Source: Tritonibacter scottomollicae (lineage in GTDB: Bacteria > Pseudomonadota > Alphaproteobacteria > Rhodobacterales > Rhodobacteraceae). From it: a DNA stretch of 64,000 nt. This document shows, one piece after another, positions 7,738 to 16,414 of this stretch; position 1 is the stretch's first letter, and each line of letters opens with the position of its first letter. Under the pieces are notes generated by a model. It was not told the origin of the DNA. It was given only the letters and a program-made list of their open reading frames with translations, and made no database searches. Made by a program: the position numbers and the translations under genes. The stretch covers positions 372,001-436,000 of the forward strand of contig NZ_PVUF01000001.1 of assembly GCF_003003215.1 (NCBI RefSeq), written 5' to 3'.

Positions 7738-10167
7738 ATGCAGGATACGACTTTGCAGGCCGTGCAGGAGCTGCAGCTTGCCGCTGATCATTTGTGGACG
7801 ATCATCGCCGCGGCACTGGTGCTGATGATGCAACTGGGGTTTCTGCTCGTCGAGGCCGGGATGTCGCGGTCGAAAAACAGCATTAACGTCGCGCAGAAGA
7901 ACATCACCGATTTTCTGGTCTCCGTCAGCGCATTCTATGTGCTTGGCTTTGGTCTGATGTTCGGCACGTCGCGGGCGGGTTGGTTTGGTACTGATACCTT
8001 CGCGATCAAGCAGGCGGACGACTGGCATTATACCTTTTTCGTCTTTCAGGCGGTATTCGCAGGTACGGCCGCGACAATCATGTCCGGGGCCGTCGCCGAG
8101 CGGATGCGCTATGGGGTCTATGTTGCCGCGGCGCTGTTCATCGGGTTGATTGTTTACCCGATCAGCGGCCACTGGGCTTGGGGCAACCTGTTGAACGGTG
8201 AGAACCCGGCCTATCTGGCGGACAAGGGCTTCATCGATTTTGCCGGCTCCACCGTGGTGCATTCGGTTGGCGCCTGGGTGGCGCTGGCTGGCATTGTGGT
8301 ATTGGGTGCGCGGATCGGCAAGTTCAATGCGGACGGCAAACCCAACCTGCTGCACGGTCACAGCTATGTGTTGGCCACGGGGGGCGCGATCATCCTCTGG
8401 GTGGGGTGGATCGGGTTCAATGGGGGCTCCACCACCGCAGCCAGTCCAGACATTGCCCACATTGTGCTGAACACGTTGCTTGCGGCTTGTTTCGGCGGCG
8501 TGATGGGCATTTTGACAGGGCGGGTCATTGATCCCGTGAATATTCCGCACCGTCCGATCAATGGCAGCCTTGCAGGTTTGGTTGCGATCACTGCCGGGTG
8601 CGATGCTGTCACTGTGCAGGGGGCTGTGATCATCGGGGCAGGGGCTGGCATGCTGGTCGTGGCCTCGGAATGGGTGATGGAAAACATTCTGAAGCTGGAC
8701 GATGTCGTGGGCGCAGTGTCTGTGCATGGCATTTGTGGTGCGTATGGGACGATTATTTTTGTCTTTTTTGCGCTGCCGGGCAAGCTTGCGCTCGATACGC
8801 CCGGCGCGCAGGCGCTGGTGCAATTGGAGGGCGTGGCGATCATCTTTGCTTGGGCTTTTGGTCTGAGCCTCGTGTTCTTCAAGGTGATTGATCTTTTGGC
8901 CGGAATTCGTGTGCCCGAAGAAGATGAGATCATCGGCCTGAACAGCACCGAACATGGCGCCACTCTGGGTACTGGGGCTCTGCAGAAGCAGCTGGAAGCG
9001 ATGACGAGGAACGGAGTCGATCTGACGCGCCGATTTGATGAATCCGCTGGGGATGAGGCGGCGGAGCTGGCCGGCCTGTTCAATCCCTTCATCGATCAGA
9101 TACACGCTCTGGTGTGTGATATCCGCGACAACGCCCGCAAGATGAAACAGTCCTCGTCCGGGCTGGAAACGCTGTCCAGTTCCTTTCGAGAGGGCGCGGC
9201 GCGGACGGGGGAGTTAACCGGAAGTGTCAGCGAAAGCTCAACCGAAGTGGTGGGGCAGGCGCGCAGTAACCGTGCGCTTGCAGAGAAAATTCTGGCGGAG
9301 ATGACGACGATATCGACCAGCGCTGAGGGTATGTCGGGCGAGGTAACCGCCGTTTCGGACGCGATTTCGGATATGATGACGTCGATCAGTCACATTTCAC
9401 AAAGCGCCAGCTCGACCAGTGGTGTGACCCATGAGGCCAACCAGCTGTCGGGCGACGCGGTCGAAACCATGCAAGCGTTGTCCAAAGCCTCCGAGGAAAT
9501 CGAGGCTGTGGTCGGGCTTATTCAGAAGATAACCATGCAAACCAATATGTTGGCAATCAATGCGGCGATCGAGGCCTCGCGGGCTGGGGATGCGGGCAAA
9601 GGATTTGCCATCGTCGCGGCACAGGTGCGCAGCCTGGCGGCAGAAACCGATATGGCTGCCGAGGAAATCCGAAGCCGGATCTCCAATATGCGATTGCAGT
9701 CGGATGATGCCTCTTCTGTCATTTCCGGGATCAAGGAATTGATGAAGGCCATTCATGCCTCGGTCGAGGGCATCACCACCGAAGTCGACTCGCAGCGTCG
9801 TGTCGCGGGGCAGGTTTCCGAACGCATGGCCAACGCCTCCAGCAAGGCCAAGTCGGTTGCGCGATCCATCGAGGATGTGCGGCAACAGGCCGACAGTGTG
9901 CGCAGCAACGCAACACGCAATGAGGAGCGCCTGTCGCAGAACGCACACACCGCCACGATCCTGCAGAATGACGCCCGACAAAGCGCGGAGCAATCCGGCG
10001 TGCTGGCGCAGGAAGCCAATGCCATCAATACGTTGTCTGACAAGCTGAGCGCCTCTGTGGCGCAGTTCGATCTCGACAGCGCCGAAGACAGGCAGGATGC
10101 AGAGTGGTCGGCAGAAGAGCTGCGTCGATCCCCTGCCGCGCCTCCGGGGCACACCGAAGCGTCATAG
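7738..10167 (+). CDS. Ammonium transporter fused to HAMP-like and MCP chemotaxis signalling domains
   Basis: An 809-residue single frame. Residues 1-400 are a complete Amt/MEP/Rh ammonium channel: QLGFLLVEAGMSRSKN, TAATIMSGAVAERM, the twin pore histidines H175 (VVHSVGAW) and H330 (VSVHGICG), and the typical Amt C-terminal tail (IGLNSTEHG). Residues about 404-460 resemble HAMP (DLTRRFDE ... GDEAAELAGLFNPFIDQI). Residues about 480-770 form a long methyl-accepting-type coiled coil, whose hairpin tip (about 590-640: KITMQTNMLAINAAIEASRAG, then GKGFAIVAAQVRSLA) matches the CheW/CheA-binding consensus. No NWETF-type tether is present at the C terminus. Inference: an ammonium sensor for chemotaxis, with the channel as ligand domain. 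Retained twin histidines suggest transport may still occur. No che, glnK or amtB genes are adjacent. Confidence 0.95.
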   Translation: MQDTTLQAVQELQLAADHLWTIIAAALVLMMQLGFLLVEAGMSRSKNSINVAQKNITDFLVSVSAFYVLGFGLMFGTSRAGWFGTDTFAIKQADDWHYTFFVFQAVFAGTAATIMSGAVAERMRYGVYVAAALFIGLIVYPISGHWAWGNLLNGENPAYLADKGFIDFAGSTVVHSVGAWVALAGIVVLGARIGKFNADGKPNLLHGHSYVLATGGAIILWVGWIGFNGGSTTAASPDIAHIVLNTLLAACFGGVMGILTGRVIDPVNIPHRPINGSLAGLVAITAGCDAVTVQGAVIIGAGAGMLVVASEWVMENILKLDDVVGAVSVHGICGAYGTIIFVFFALPGKLALDTPGAQALVQLEGVAIIFAWAFGLSLVFFKVIDLLAGIRVPEEDEIIGLNSTEHGATLGTGALQKQLEAMTRNGVDLTRRFDESAGDEAAELAGLFNPFIDQIHALVCDIRDNARKMKQSSSGLETLSSSFREGAARTGELTGSVSESSTEVVGQARSNRALAEKILAEMTTISTSAEGMSGEVTAVSDAISDMMTSISHISQSASSTSGVTHEANQLSGDAVETMQALSKASEEIEAVVGLIQKITMQTNMLAINAAIEASRAGDAGKGFAIVAAQVRSLAAETDMAAEEIRSRISNMRLQSDDASSVISGIKELMKAIHASVEGITTEVDSQRRVAGQVSERMANASSKAKSVARSIEDVRQQADSVRSNATRNEERLSQNAHTATILQNDARQSAEQSGVLAQEANAINTLSDKLSASVAQFDLDSAEDRQDAEWSAEELRRSPAAPPGHTEAS

Positions 10168-10183
10168 GGCGAAGCAGACCACA

Positions 10184-10228
10184 TTTCACCGAGGGGTCCG
10201 CCTGCGTGGCGCGGCCCCCTCGGTGAAA
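10184..10228. terminator. Bidirectional terminator between the Amt-MCP gene and the convergent monooxygenase gene
   Basis: A 13-bp perfect stem (TTTCACCGAGGGG with its complement) with a 19-base loop. The arms begin with TTT and end with AAA, so a T-run follows the stem on either strand. Confidence 0.8.
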
Positions 10229-10237
10229 AAAGAGTGC

Positions 10238-10558
10238 TCAGCCTTCGTGCAGGACCGTCTCGAAGCCTTCGAACTGTGGGGCACCCAGAATGGGGCTTTC
10301 GCCGTCACGCTTTCCGGCGCCGCGGTGGGATGCGCGGAACTGGTCGGACTTGGTCCAGGCCTCAAAATCCGCGCGGGACTCCCAGATCACATGGCTGGAG
10401 TACAAGGTGTGATCGTCGTGCTCGGGGCCCTTGAGCAGGCGAAATTCACGAAACCCCGGCATCTCGCGCAGGCGGCTTTCGCGTTCTCTCCAGATGGTTT
10501 CGAAATCGGTTTCGCGGCCGGGGCGAATTTTGAATCGGTTCATGGCGATAAAGCTCAT
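10238..10558 (-). CDS. IsdG/HmuQ-like antibiotic-biosynthesis-monooxygenase-domain protein
   Basis: A 106-residue single-domain dimeric ferredoxin-like (ABM) protein starting MSFIAMNRFK. The three residues used by IsdG-type heme-degrading monooxygenases are present at matching positions: N7, W68 and H78. EMPGFREFRLL and HTLYSSHVIW are further family blocks. The likely role is oxidative opening of heme with iron release. No heme uptake genes are nearby, so this rests on family resemblance. An upstream in-frame ATG at 10615 adds a Cys-rich 19 residues unlike the family and was not chosen. Confidence 0.75.
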   Translation of the reverse strand: MSFIAMNRFKIRPGRETDFETIWRERESRLREMPGFREFRLLKGPEHDDHTLYSSHVIWESRADFEAWTKSDQFRASHRGAGKRDGESPILGAPQFEGFETVLHEG

Positions 10559-10714
10559 GTGGCAGTGTCCATTCTTGCAGATGTGTGTGGAGCAAAGCTG
10601 GCTGATGCAACGCAAGCGTTCGGCTGGCCGATGCCCTGACCTACGCCAATAGGGCGGCCGCCTTCAAGTCAAAGGCCGCTCAATCCGGGCTTGGCGGTAG
10701 CCAGGATCTGCGCG

Positions 10715-11458
10715 TTACTTGAATTTATCCAGCAGCTTCTGCATCGGCGAACGGGCGTCCTCGGCAGGGGCCGCTTCAGGGGCGGGCGGCGTTGCGGCCT
10801 TGGTCGCAGCCGCTTTTTCCGGCGCGGCTTGCGGGGACGACTGTGTCCGCTTGGCAGGTTTGCTGCCCTCGGTTCCGGTCGAGCTTCGCGGTGGTGCGAC
10901 GCGCAGGGCGACCGCGTTCATGAACTTGCCGCTATCCCCAAGGGCGAGCGAGGGGGCGCCGTCGGCGATGCCGCGCAGGAGGTCGTCGAGCCAGTCCTGA
11001 TCCGCTTTTGGGAAGTCGCGCAGCACGTAGCCTGCCACAGCGTCCTTATGCCCCGGATGGCCAACGCCCAGACGGACGCGCCCGTAGTCCGCCCCGATAT
11101 GAGCATGGATCGAACGCAACCCGTTGTGACCGGCGTGGCCGCCGCCCTGTTTCACACGACATTTTCCTGGTGCCAGATCCAGCTCGTCATGGAACACCAT
11201 CACATCGGCTGGTGTGAGTTTGAAGAACCGCAGTGCTTCGCCGACGGACTGGCCGGAGTTGTTCATGAATGTCTGAGGTTTCAGCAGAATGGCCTTTTCG
11301 CGACCTATGCTTCCCTCGCTCAGCTGTCCCTGAAACTTGACCTTCCACGGTGAAAACCCATGATCCGCCGCGATCTGGTCCAGCGCCATGAAGCCGATAT
11401 TATGGCGGTTGCCCGCATATTTCGCGCCCGGATTGCCGAGGCCGACGAAGAGTTTCAT
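10715..11458 (-). CDS. pth: Peptidyl-tRNA hydrolase with C-terminal Ala/Pro-rich extension
   Basis: A 247-residue enzyme that frees tRNA from prematurely released peptidyl-tRNA. Pth signatures: MKLFVGLGNPG, RHNIGF (catalytic His), KPQTFMNNSG, FHDELDL and GGGHAGHNGLRSI. The catalytic core ends near residue 190. The last 55 or so residues are a low-complexity Ala/Pro/Ser/Lys tail ending SPMQKLLDKFK. The ATG has GGAG six bases upstream. It lies downstream of rplY on the same strand, a common pairing, but an oppositely oriented lipoprotein gene is inserted between them. Confidence 0.96.
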   Translation of the reverse strand: MKLFVGLGNPGAKYAGNRHNIGFMALDQIAADHGFSPWKVKFQGQLSEGSIGREKAILLKPQTFMNNSGQSVGEALRFFKLTPADVMVFHDELDLAPGKCRVKQGGGHAGHNGLRSIHAHIGADYGRVRLGVGHPGHKDAVAGYVLRDFPKADQDWLDDLLRGIADGAPSLALGDSGKFMNAVALRVAPPRSSTGTEGSKPAKRTQSSPQAAPEKAAATKAATPPAPEAAPAEDARSPMQKLLDKFK

Positions 11459-11637
11459 GATGTGCTCCGCTGGTTCCTGTTGGTGCAGTGATGCCTGTTT
11501 TGTCGGCAAGAATCCAGTGTCGGCAGTCGGCTTCCTTTCGCGCGAGTTCTGCCACAAATTGGTCCAATACGTTTGTCAGATCTTGCGAAGGCTGTGCCGT
11601 TTGTGCGGTATGGTGTGGGGATTTAGGGGCAAGAATT

Positions 11638-12117
11638 ATGTTTAAAGTACTTTTGAAACGGGACCAACGCGACTGCACGAATGGCTCTCGGGGTCGAGCG
11701 CGGGGCGTTGCGGCGTTCCTCATCGGCACAGTTGTGGCTGGCTGCGCGGTGGAGCCGGGGCCGTCGGTGCCCACTAAGACCGGAAGCTCCGTCTTTGAGG
11801 CGCGCCAGTCGTTGGCGTTTTGTGCGCCGCAGGGACCGAAGGGCGGAAAGGCGGCGGTGACGTCCAGCTATATCGCCTCGATGATCTTTCTCGGTATTTT
11901 GCCCGGCGCAATCGCTGCGGCGAGCGGAGAGGAACACACCCGACGTCATGGCGCGATTGATGCGGTGGATGATTGTCTGTCGGAACAGGGGTTTGAGCGT
12001 CGCGAGCTGACTGCGCAAGAGGCTGTCGCGATCAAACAGCGAGACCGCTACGCGCGCGATCAGCTTCTGACACATCTCGTCAACGGCGGTACATTGGCAA
12101 CCTACGACGGCCCGTGA
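11638..12117 (+). CDS. Predicted lipoprotein of unknown function
   Basis: A 159-residue protein from the ATG at 11638. An unusually long polar N terminus is followed by a hydrophobic signal and lipobox VAGC at about residue 36. A second hydrophobic stretch (SSYIASMIFLGILPGAIAAASG) may insert in or across the membrane. The C-terminal part contains two cysteines in all and charged helices (DDCLSEQGFERREL). No family is recognised. It lies on the opposite strand between rplY and pth and converges on rplY. Confidence 0.6.
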   Translation: MFKVLLKRDQRDCTNGSRGRARGVAAFLIGTVVAGCAVEPGPSVPTKTGSSVFEARQSLAFCAPQGPKGGKAAVTSSYIASMIFLGILPGAIAAASGEEHTRRHGAIDAVDDCLSEQGFERRELTAQEAVAIKQRDRYARDQLLTHLVNGGTLATYDGP

Positions 12118-12205
12118 GGCGACCTCAGAAGGTGGCGAGCGGTCATGGGTCTGCCCGCCGCGTCGCCGCCACATGCAGCAGGTCTGACACCTGAATAGTA
12201 GGCAC

Positions 12206-12234
12206 ATAAAAACGGGCCCCGCGAGGGACCCGTT
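12206..12234 (-). terminator. Terminator of rplY
   Basis: AACGGG(C)CCC pairs with GGG(A)CCCGTT around a GCGA loop. Read leftwards, the stem is followed by a T-run (TTTTTATG), placing it 34 bases past the rplY stop. Confidence 0.8.
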
Positions 12235-12267
12235 CTGTAAAATCGTCAGCCCGGAATGGGCGAGATC

Positions 12268-12903
12268 TTATTCTTCTGCAGCCGCTTCCGCTTCTTCGGC
12301 TTCGTCCTCGGCTTCATCGTCCGCGGATTTCAGGCCGGACGGGGCAGAGACATTCGCGATCACGAAGTCACGGTCGATGGTCGGCTTGGAGCCCTGGGGC
12401 AGGGTGACGTCGGAGATGTGGATCACATCGCCGATGGCCTTGCCTGCGAGGTCGACGGTCAGTTTTTCCGGAATGTCACCGGCGGTCACGACCAGTTCGA
12501 CTTCGGCGCGGACAACGGTCAGGACACCGCCACGCTTGAGGCCAACACATTCTTCTTCGTTGATGAACTCAACGGGGATGAACAGGTTGATCTTCGAGGT
12601 GCGACGCAGACGCATCAGGTCGAAGTGGGTCGGCAGGTCTTTGACGATGTCACGCTGGACGTCGCGGCAGATCACGCGCACATCGTCGTGGCCTTCAACC
12701 TTGAGGTTGAACAGGGTCGACTTGAAGCGGCCGGCTTTCAGCTTTTTCAGCAGTTCGTTGTAGGGGATCTGAATCGCCAGCGGATCCACGTCACCACCAA
12801 ATACAACTCCAGGAACCAGATGCGCACGGCGTGCAGCGCGAGCGGCGCCCTTGCCCGTCCCCGCGCGTTCCTGGCATACGAGATCAGGAATCTCATTCGC
12901 CAT
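12268..12903 (-). CDS. rplY: 50S ribosomal protein L25/general stress protein Ctc
   Basis: A 211-residue long-form L25 (Ctc) protein with an N-terminal 5S rRNA-binding domain ([24 protein letters not shown]) and a C-terminal beta domain ([19 protein letters not shown]). The tail is very acidic ([17 protein letters not shown]). It binds 5S rRNA in the large subunit. It is transcribed towards pth and followed by its own terminator. Confidence 0.96.
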   Translation of the reverse strand: MANEIPDLVCQERAGTGKGAARAARRAHLVPGVVFGGDVDPLAIQIPYNELLKKLKAGRFKSTLFNLKVEGHDDVRVICRDVQRDIVKDLPTHFDLMRLRRTSKINLFIPVEFINEEECVGLKRGGVLTVVRAEVELVVTAGDIPEKLTVDLAGKAIGDVIHISDVTLPQGSKPTIDRDFVIANVSAPSGLKSADDEAEDEAEEAEAAAEE

Positions 12904-12995
12904 TTTTATTCTCCATATATAATCGGGGGTGCCTCCAAGGCTGTCACCCCGCGTGAAGCCGCTCTGTTAGACGGAAAAGCCCTGTTTGGAAAGCC

Positions 12996-13640
12996 CTAAA
13001 CTGCCGCTTTTGCCTGTCTCGGCGCCAGTTTCCCGTCAGAGTCCATCAGACGTGCATGAAGGTCGAACTCTGCCGCGCGCGCCGCACGCAAGCGCGCACG
13101 AGTCTGCTCTGACAGATCCGTGGGCACCTGTGGTGATACGTTGCGTGGTTCGAAGGTGATTCTCTGCTTGAACCGGTCACTCAGAAAGGTTTCCAGTTGG
13201 TCCCAACGTTCGTAGGCGAACAAATGGTCAATCAAAAGCCGTCCGCCGCGCCCGCTGAGCATGCGAAGCTGGCTGCCGATCTGGGTGCAAGGGGGAGGGG
13301 TCTCGGAGAGGAGCGCCTCGACAAATTCCTCGAACGTCAGGTGGCCAGAATATTCCGGTTTGTCCCTGATCTCGTCACGCGTGCGATATTTATACCAGCT
13401 GCGGATCTGGTCCTCGGGCTCGCGCAGCACCGCAAAGCTCTCCAGGGCGACGTCGAAGGTTTCGCTGATGAACGGGCGGACCTTGCGGTGAAAGCGCTTG
13501 GTGGAAATATGCTTGCGGGCGCCGCGAAACACGATGTCCGCGTGCGGGCGCAACGCCTGCTCAATGGCGGTGGTCCCGGTTTTGGGAATCGCGACAAATG
13601 CGAGAGCTTGGGGCGTGAAGATCAGCATGTTCATTGGCAT
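12996..13640 (-). CDS. Sulfotransferase-family protein
   Basis: About 214 residues. The N-terminal strand-loop-helix FVAIPKTGTTAIEQALRP is the 5'-phosphosulfate-binding loop of PAPS-dependent sulfotransferases. AVLREPEDQIRSWYKYR matches the 3'-phosphate-binding motif. The family transfers sulfate from PAPS to hydroxyl or amino groups of glycans or small molecules, and roseobacters carry many such genes. The acceptor cannot be told from sequence. Three closely spaced ATGs (13640, 13634, 13628) make the exact start uncertain. It is divergent from the MFS gene. Confidence 0.8.
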   Translation of the reverse strand: MPMNMLIFTPQALAFVAIPKTGTTAIEQALRPHADIVFRGARKHISTKRFHRKVRPFISETFDVALESFAVLREPEDQIRSWYKYRTRDEIRDKPEYSGHLTFEEFVEALLSETPPPCTQIGSQLRMLSGRGGRLLIDHLFAYERWDQLETFLSDRFKQRITFEPRNVSPQVPTDLSEQTRARLRAARAAEFDLHARLMDSDGKLAPRQAKAAV

Positions 13641-13724
13641 AGCCCTGCCGAGGCCGCTGGACCAGATCTGTAGCGGTACAATTTGCCGATTGTGGCGCCG
13701 TGCGCACTGTGCATCCTCACGCGC

Positions 13725-14891
13725 ATGGAATTTTTTACGGATATGCGCACCAGCGCGGTGCATGGGCGGGCCTTTGCTGTCATGGGGTTCTGTGTCGGAG
13801 CCTTCGCAGCCTATGCGCCGCAACTGAAGTCACAGGCGGGATTGGGCGACGCCGAATTTGGTCTGGCACTTCTTGTCGGGGCCGTAGGGGCCGTTGGCGC
13901 GATGTGGTTGGCGCCGCGGGTGGATCGAAGGCTTGGTCCTGCAGCCATGGTGATTTGCGCTCTGATTTTGGCCGCAGCGTTTCTGTTGCCAGGGCTGGCG
14001 TACAGTTGGGTCACCTTCGCAGCGGCCATGTTCGTGGCCTCCGGAGCCGCTGGTCTGCTGGACGTGGTGATGAACGCGCGGCTCAGCGGGTTGGAAGCCC
14101 GCACGGGTCGGTCGCTGATGAACCTCAATCACGGTTTGTTTTCGCTGGCCTATGCGCTGGCCGCGCTGGTGGCCGGGCTGGTACGGGAGGCTGGTGTGCC
14201 GCCGATTTGGTGTTTTGCGGGAATTCTTGCGGTGTCGGCACTGCTGGCGCTTGGCATGCGCGATGCGGTGCCATCAGATCGCACCGGCGAAGAGGATGGC
14301 ACACCACCTGCGGCGTTGCCGGGGCTGATGGTCGTTCTGGCAGGGGTGATCGTGTTGATCGCCTTCACTGCGGAACAGGCGACGGAAAACTGGTCTGCCC
14401 TACATCTGGAGCGCGCCTTTGGAGCCAGTGCCGCCGAAGGTGCGATCGGGCCGGCGATCCTTGGTCTGACTATGGGGATCGGGCGTTTGTCCGGACAGGA
14501 GGTGGTGCGCCGTATTGCCGAAGGCAAGCTGATGCAGATCGCGGCAGCACTCGCGGCTTTCGGGCTCTTGCTGGCCGCTTTCGCGCCGGTGCAGGGGCTG
14601 GCCTATGCAGGGTTTGCAATTCTTGGGCTGGGTGTGTCGGTCATTGGCCCAACTGCGTTGGCTTGGGTGGGGAAGACGATCCCATCCCGACTGCGCGGTG
14701 CCGCGATTTCGCGCATGGTGATGATTGGCTACTGCGGTTTTTTTATCGGCCCGCCGGTGATCGGTTTCATGGCGGAAGCTTTTGGATTGCGGCTGGCCTT
14801 GGCGATGATGGGCGGAATGCTCCTGTGCATCACCGCCATTCTGGTGCCCGCCCTGCGGGCCTCGGCGCGCAGGGCGGGTGTGGTGGCTTAG
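13725..14891 (+). CDS. Major facilitator superfamily permease
   Basis: A 388-residue integral membrane protein with about 12 hydrophobic segments, arranged as two halves around a polar loop (about residues 190-205, rich in Asp/Glu). Its style (VMNARLSGLEARTGRSLMNLNHGLFS, WSALHLER) is close to the FucP/YbjJ-like MFS group. The substrate is unknown. The start at 13725 is chosen because it begins just before the first amphipathic and hydrophobic segment. An ATG at 13743 is also possible. It ends 10 bases from the convergent lldD-like gene. Confidence 0.85.
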   Translation: MEFFTDMRTSAVHGRAFAVMGFCVGAFAAYAPQLKSQAGLGDAEFGLALLVGAVGAVGAMWLAPRVDRRLGPAAMVICALILAAAFLLPGLAYSWVTFAAAMFVASGAAGLLDVVMNARLSGLEARTGRSLMNLNHGLFSLAYALAALVAGLVREAGVPPIWCFAGILAVSALLALGMRDAVPSDRTGEEDGTPPAALPGLMVVLAGVIVLIAFTAEQATENWSALHLERAFGASAAEGAIGPAILGLTMGIGRLSGQEVVRRIAEGKLMQIAAALAAFGLLLAAFAPVQGLAYAGFAILGLGVSVIGPTALAWVGKTIPSRLRGAAISRMVMIGYCGFFIGPPVIGFMAEAFGLRLALAMMGGMLLCITAILVPALRASARRAGVVA

Positions 14892-14901
14892 GTCTGGGCG
14901 T

Positions 14902-16065
14902 TCAGGCCCAGCGACCGGTGAAATCCTCTGGCACCATAAGATTGTGTCGTCCAAGATTGCTGACAGATTTCTCGCCGCAGAGTGCCATCGAGGTGTCCAG
15001 TTCCTTGTGGATGACCTCCAGCGCTCGGGTGACGCCCTGTTGCCCCATTGCGCCAAGCCCGTAGACAAAGGCGCGCCCGATCATCGTGCCGGTGGCGCCA
15101 AGCGCCAGCGCCTTCAGCACGTCCTGGCCGGAGCGGATGCCGCTGTCCAGGTGCACTTCTACCTGATCGCCGACCGCATCCATGATCCGGGGCAGCATGC
15201 GAATCGATGACAGTGCGCCATCCAGCTGGCGGCCACCGTGGTTGGACACTGTAATCGCATCCGCACCAACCTTGGCGGCCATCTTGGCATCTTCCTCATC
15301 GAGGATGCCCTTCAGGATCACCTTGCCGCCCCACATCTCCTTGAGCTTTTCGATTTTGCCCCAGTCGAGTGAGGGGTCGAATTGTTCGGCGGTCCAGGCA
15401 CCGAGTGATGAGGCGTCGGAAATGCCTTCAACATGGCCGACAATATTGCCGAAATTGCGCCGCTTAGCGCCCAACATTTCGATCCCCCAGGCCCATTTGG
15501 TCATCAGGTTCGCGATGGTCCGCGGTGTCAGCTTCGGTGGTGCGGAGAGGCCGTTCTTCAGGTCCTTGTGGCGCTGGCCGAGGATCTGCAGGTCGAGGGT
15601 GATCACCAGGGCCGAGCAATTGGCGGCCTTGGCGCGCCCGATCAGGCGGCGCATATAGTCCTCGTCCTTCATAGTATAAAGCTGGAACCAGAAGGGCTTG
15701 GTCGTTGCCTCGGCCACCTCTTCGATGGAATTGATTGACATTGTCGACAGCGTGAAAGGCACGCCGAAGGCTTCTGCGGCACGGGCGGCCTTGATCTCGC
15801 CATCGGCGGATTGCATGCCGGTCAGCCCCACGGGTGCCAAGGCCACAGGCATGGCCACCTCCTGTCCGATCATTCGAGAGGCGGTGGTGCGGCCGGCCAT
15901 GTCGACAGCCACGCGTTGACGCAGGCGAATTTGCTCGAAATCGTTGGTGTTGTCGCGAAAGGTCTGTTCGGTCCAGGAGCCACTCTCGGCATAATCGAAG
16001 AACATCTTTGGCACACGCCGCGCGTAGATGCGCTTCAGATCCTCTATATTGGTAATGACGGGCAT
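14902..16065 (-). CDS. lldD: FMN-dependent alpha-hydroxy acid dehydrogenase (L-lactate dehydrogenase-like)
   Basis: A 387-residue enzyme of the LldD/glycolate oxidase family. FMN and substrate motifs are in order: FFDYAESGSWTEQT, MPVALAPVGLTGM, QLYTMKD, the catalytic-His loop SNHGGRQLDGA, and HLDSGIRSGQDVLKALALGA. The product would oxidise L-lactate or a related 2-hydroxy acid to the keto acid at the membrane face. GAGGAG lies seven bases before the ATG. The substrate beyond the family level is not certain. No lactate permease or LldR regulator is adjacent. Confidence 0.92.
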   Translation of the reverse strand: MPVITNIEDLKRIYARRVPKMFFDYAESGSWTEQTFRDNTNDFEQIRLRQRVAVDMAGRTTASRMIGQEVAMPVALAPVGLTGMQSADGEIKAARAAEAFGVPFTLSTMSINSIEEVAEATTKPFWFQLYTMKDEDYMRRLIGRAKAANCSALVITLDLQILGQRHKDLKNGLSAPPKLTPRTIANLMTKWAWGIEMLGAKRRNFGNIVGHVEGISDASSLGAWTAEQFDPSLDWGKIEKLKEMWGGKVILKGILDEEDAKMAAKVGADAITVSNHGGRQLDGALSSIRMLPRIMDAVGDQVEVHLDSGIRSGQDVLKALALGATGTMIGRAFVYGLGAMGQQGVTRALEVIHKELDTSMALCGEKSVSNLGRHNLMVPEDFTGRWA

Positions 16066-16414
16066 GAATAAACTCCTCGACGTGCGCGCGACTGGTAATG
16101 TTTTCTTACCAATCTGACGCTGGCATGGCAAGCGAGGCCGTCGTAATCTTGCATTTACGGTTTTGTGCAAGTTTATTGACGGACACCTGCCGGAATCGCG
16201 ATGTCATGATATGCGGACCGGACACCTGCGAAGCTTCTGGAGAATTGCCGGAGTTTCATGAGCTGACCAGTGCGCAGCTTTGAATTTATGCCGCCCCGCG
16301 TGCAGAGCGCTCGGGGTCGTTTCTTGATTTTAGACCTGATGCGTGTCCTGCCTGGAATTTATCCATGCAGACAGGGGCCTAACGGCTGCGGCATCTTCTG
16401 GAGGTAGAAGCAAC
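16066..16414. other. Intergenic region without a recognisable gene
   Basis: 349 bases between the divergent lldD-like gene and the kinase unit. Only short frames without ribosome binding sites are found. It must contain both promoters, but no motif stands out. Confidence 0.5.

Noticed and set aside
10097-10639. Rightward 180-codon frame across the Amt-MCP 3' end and the monooxygenase gene
   Set aside because: It overlaps a terminator and is antisense to the IsdG-like gene.
13700-15064. 454-codon frame in another phase of the MFS gene
   Set aside because: Gly/Arg/Cys-rich alternative phase of a clear membrane protein gene.
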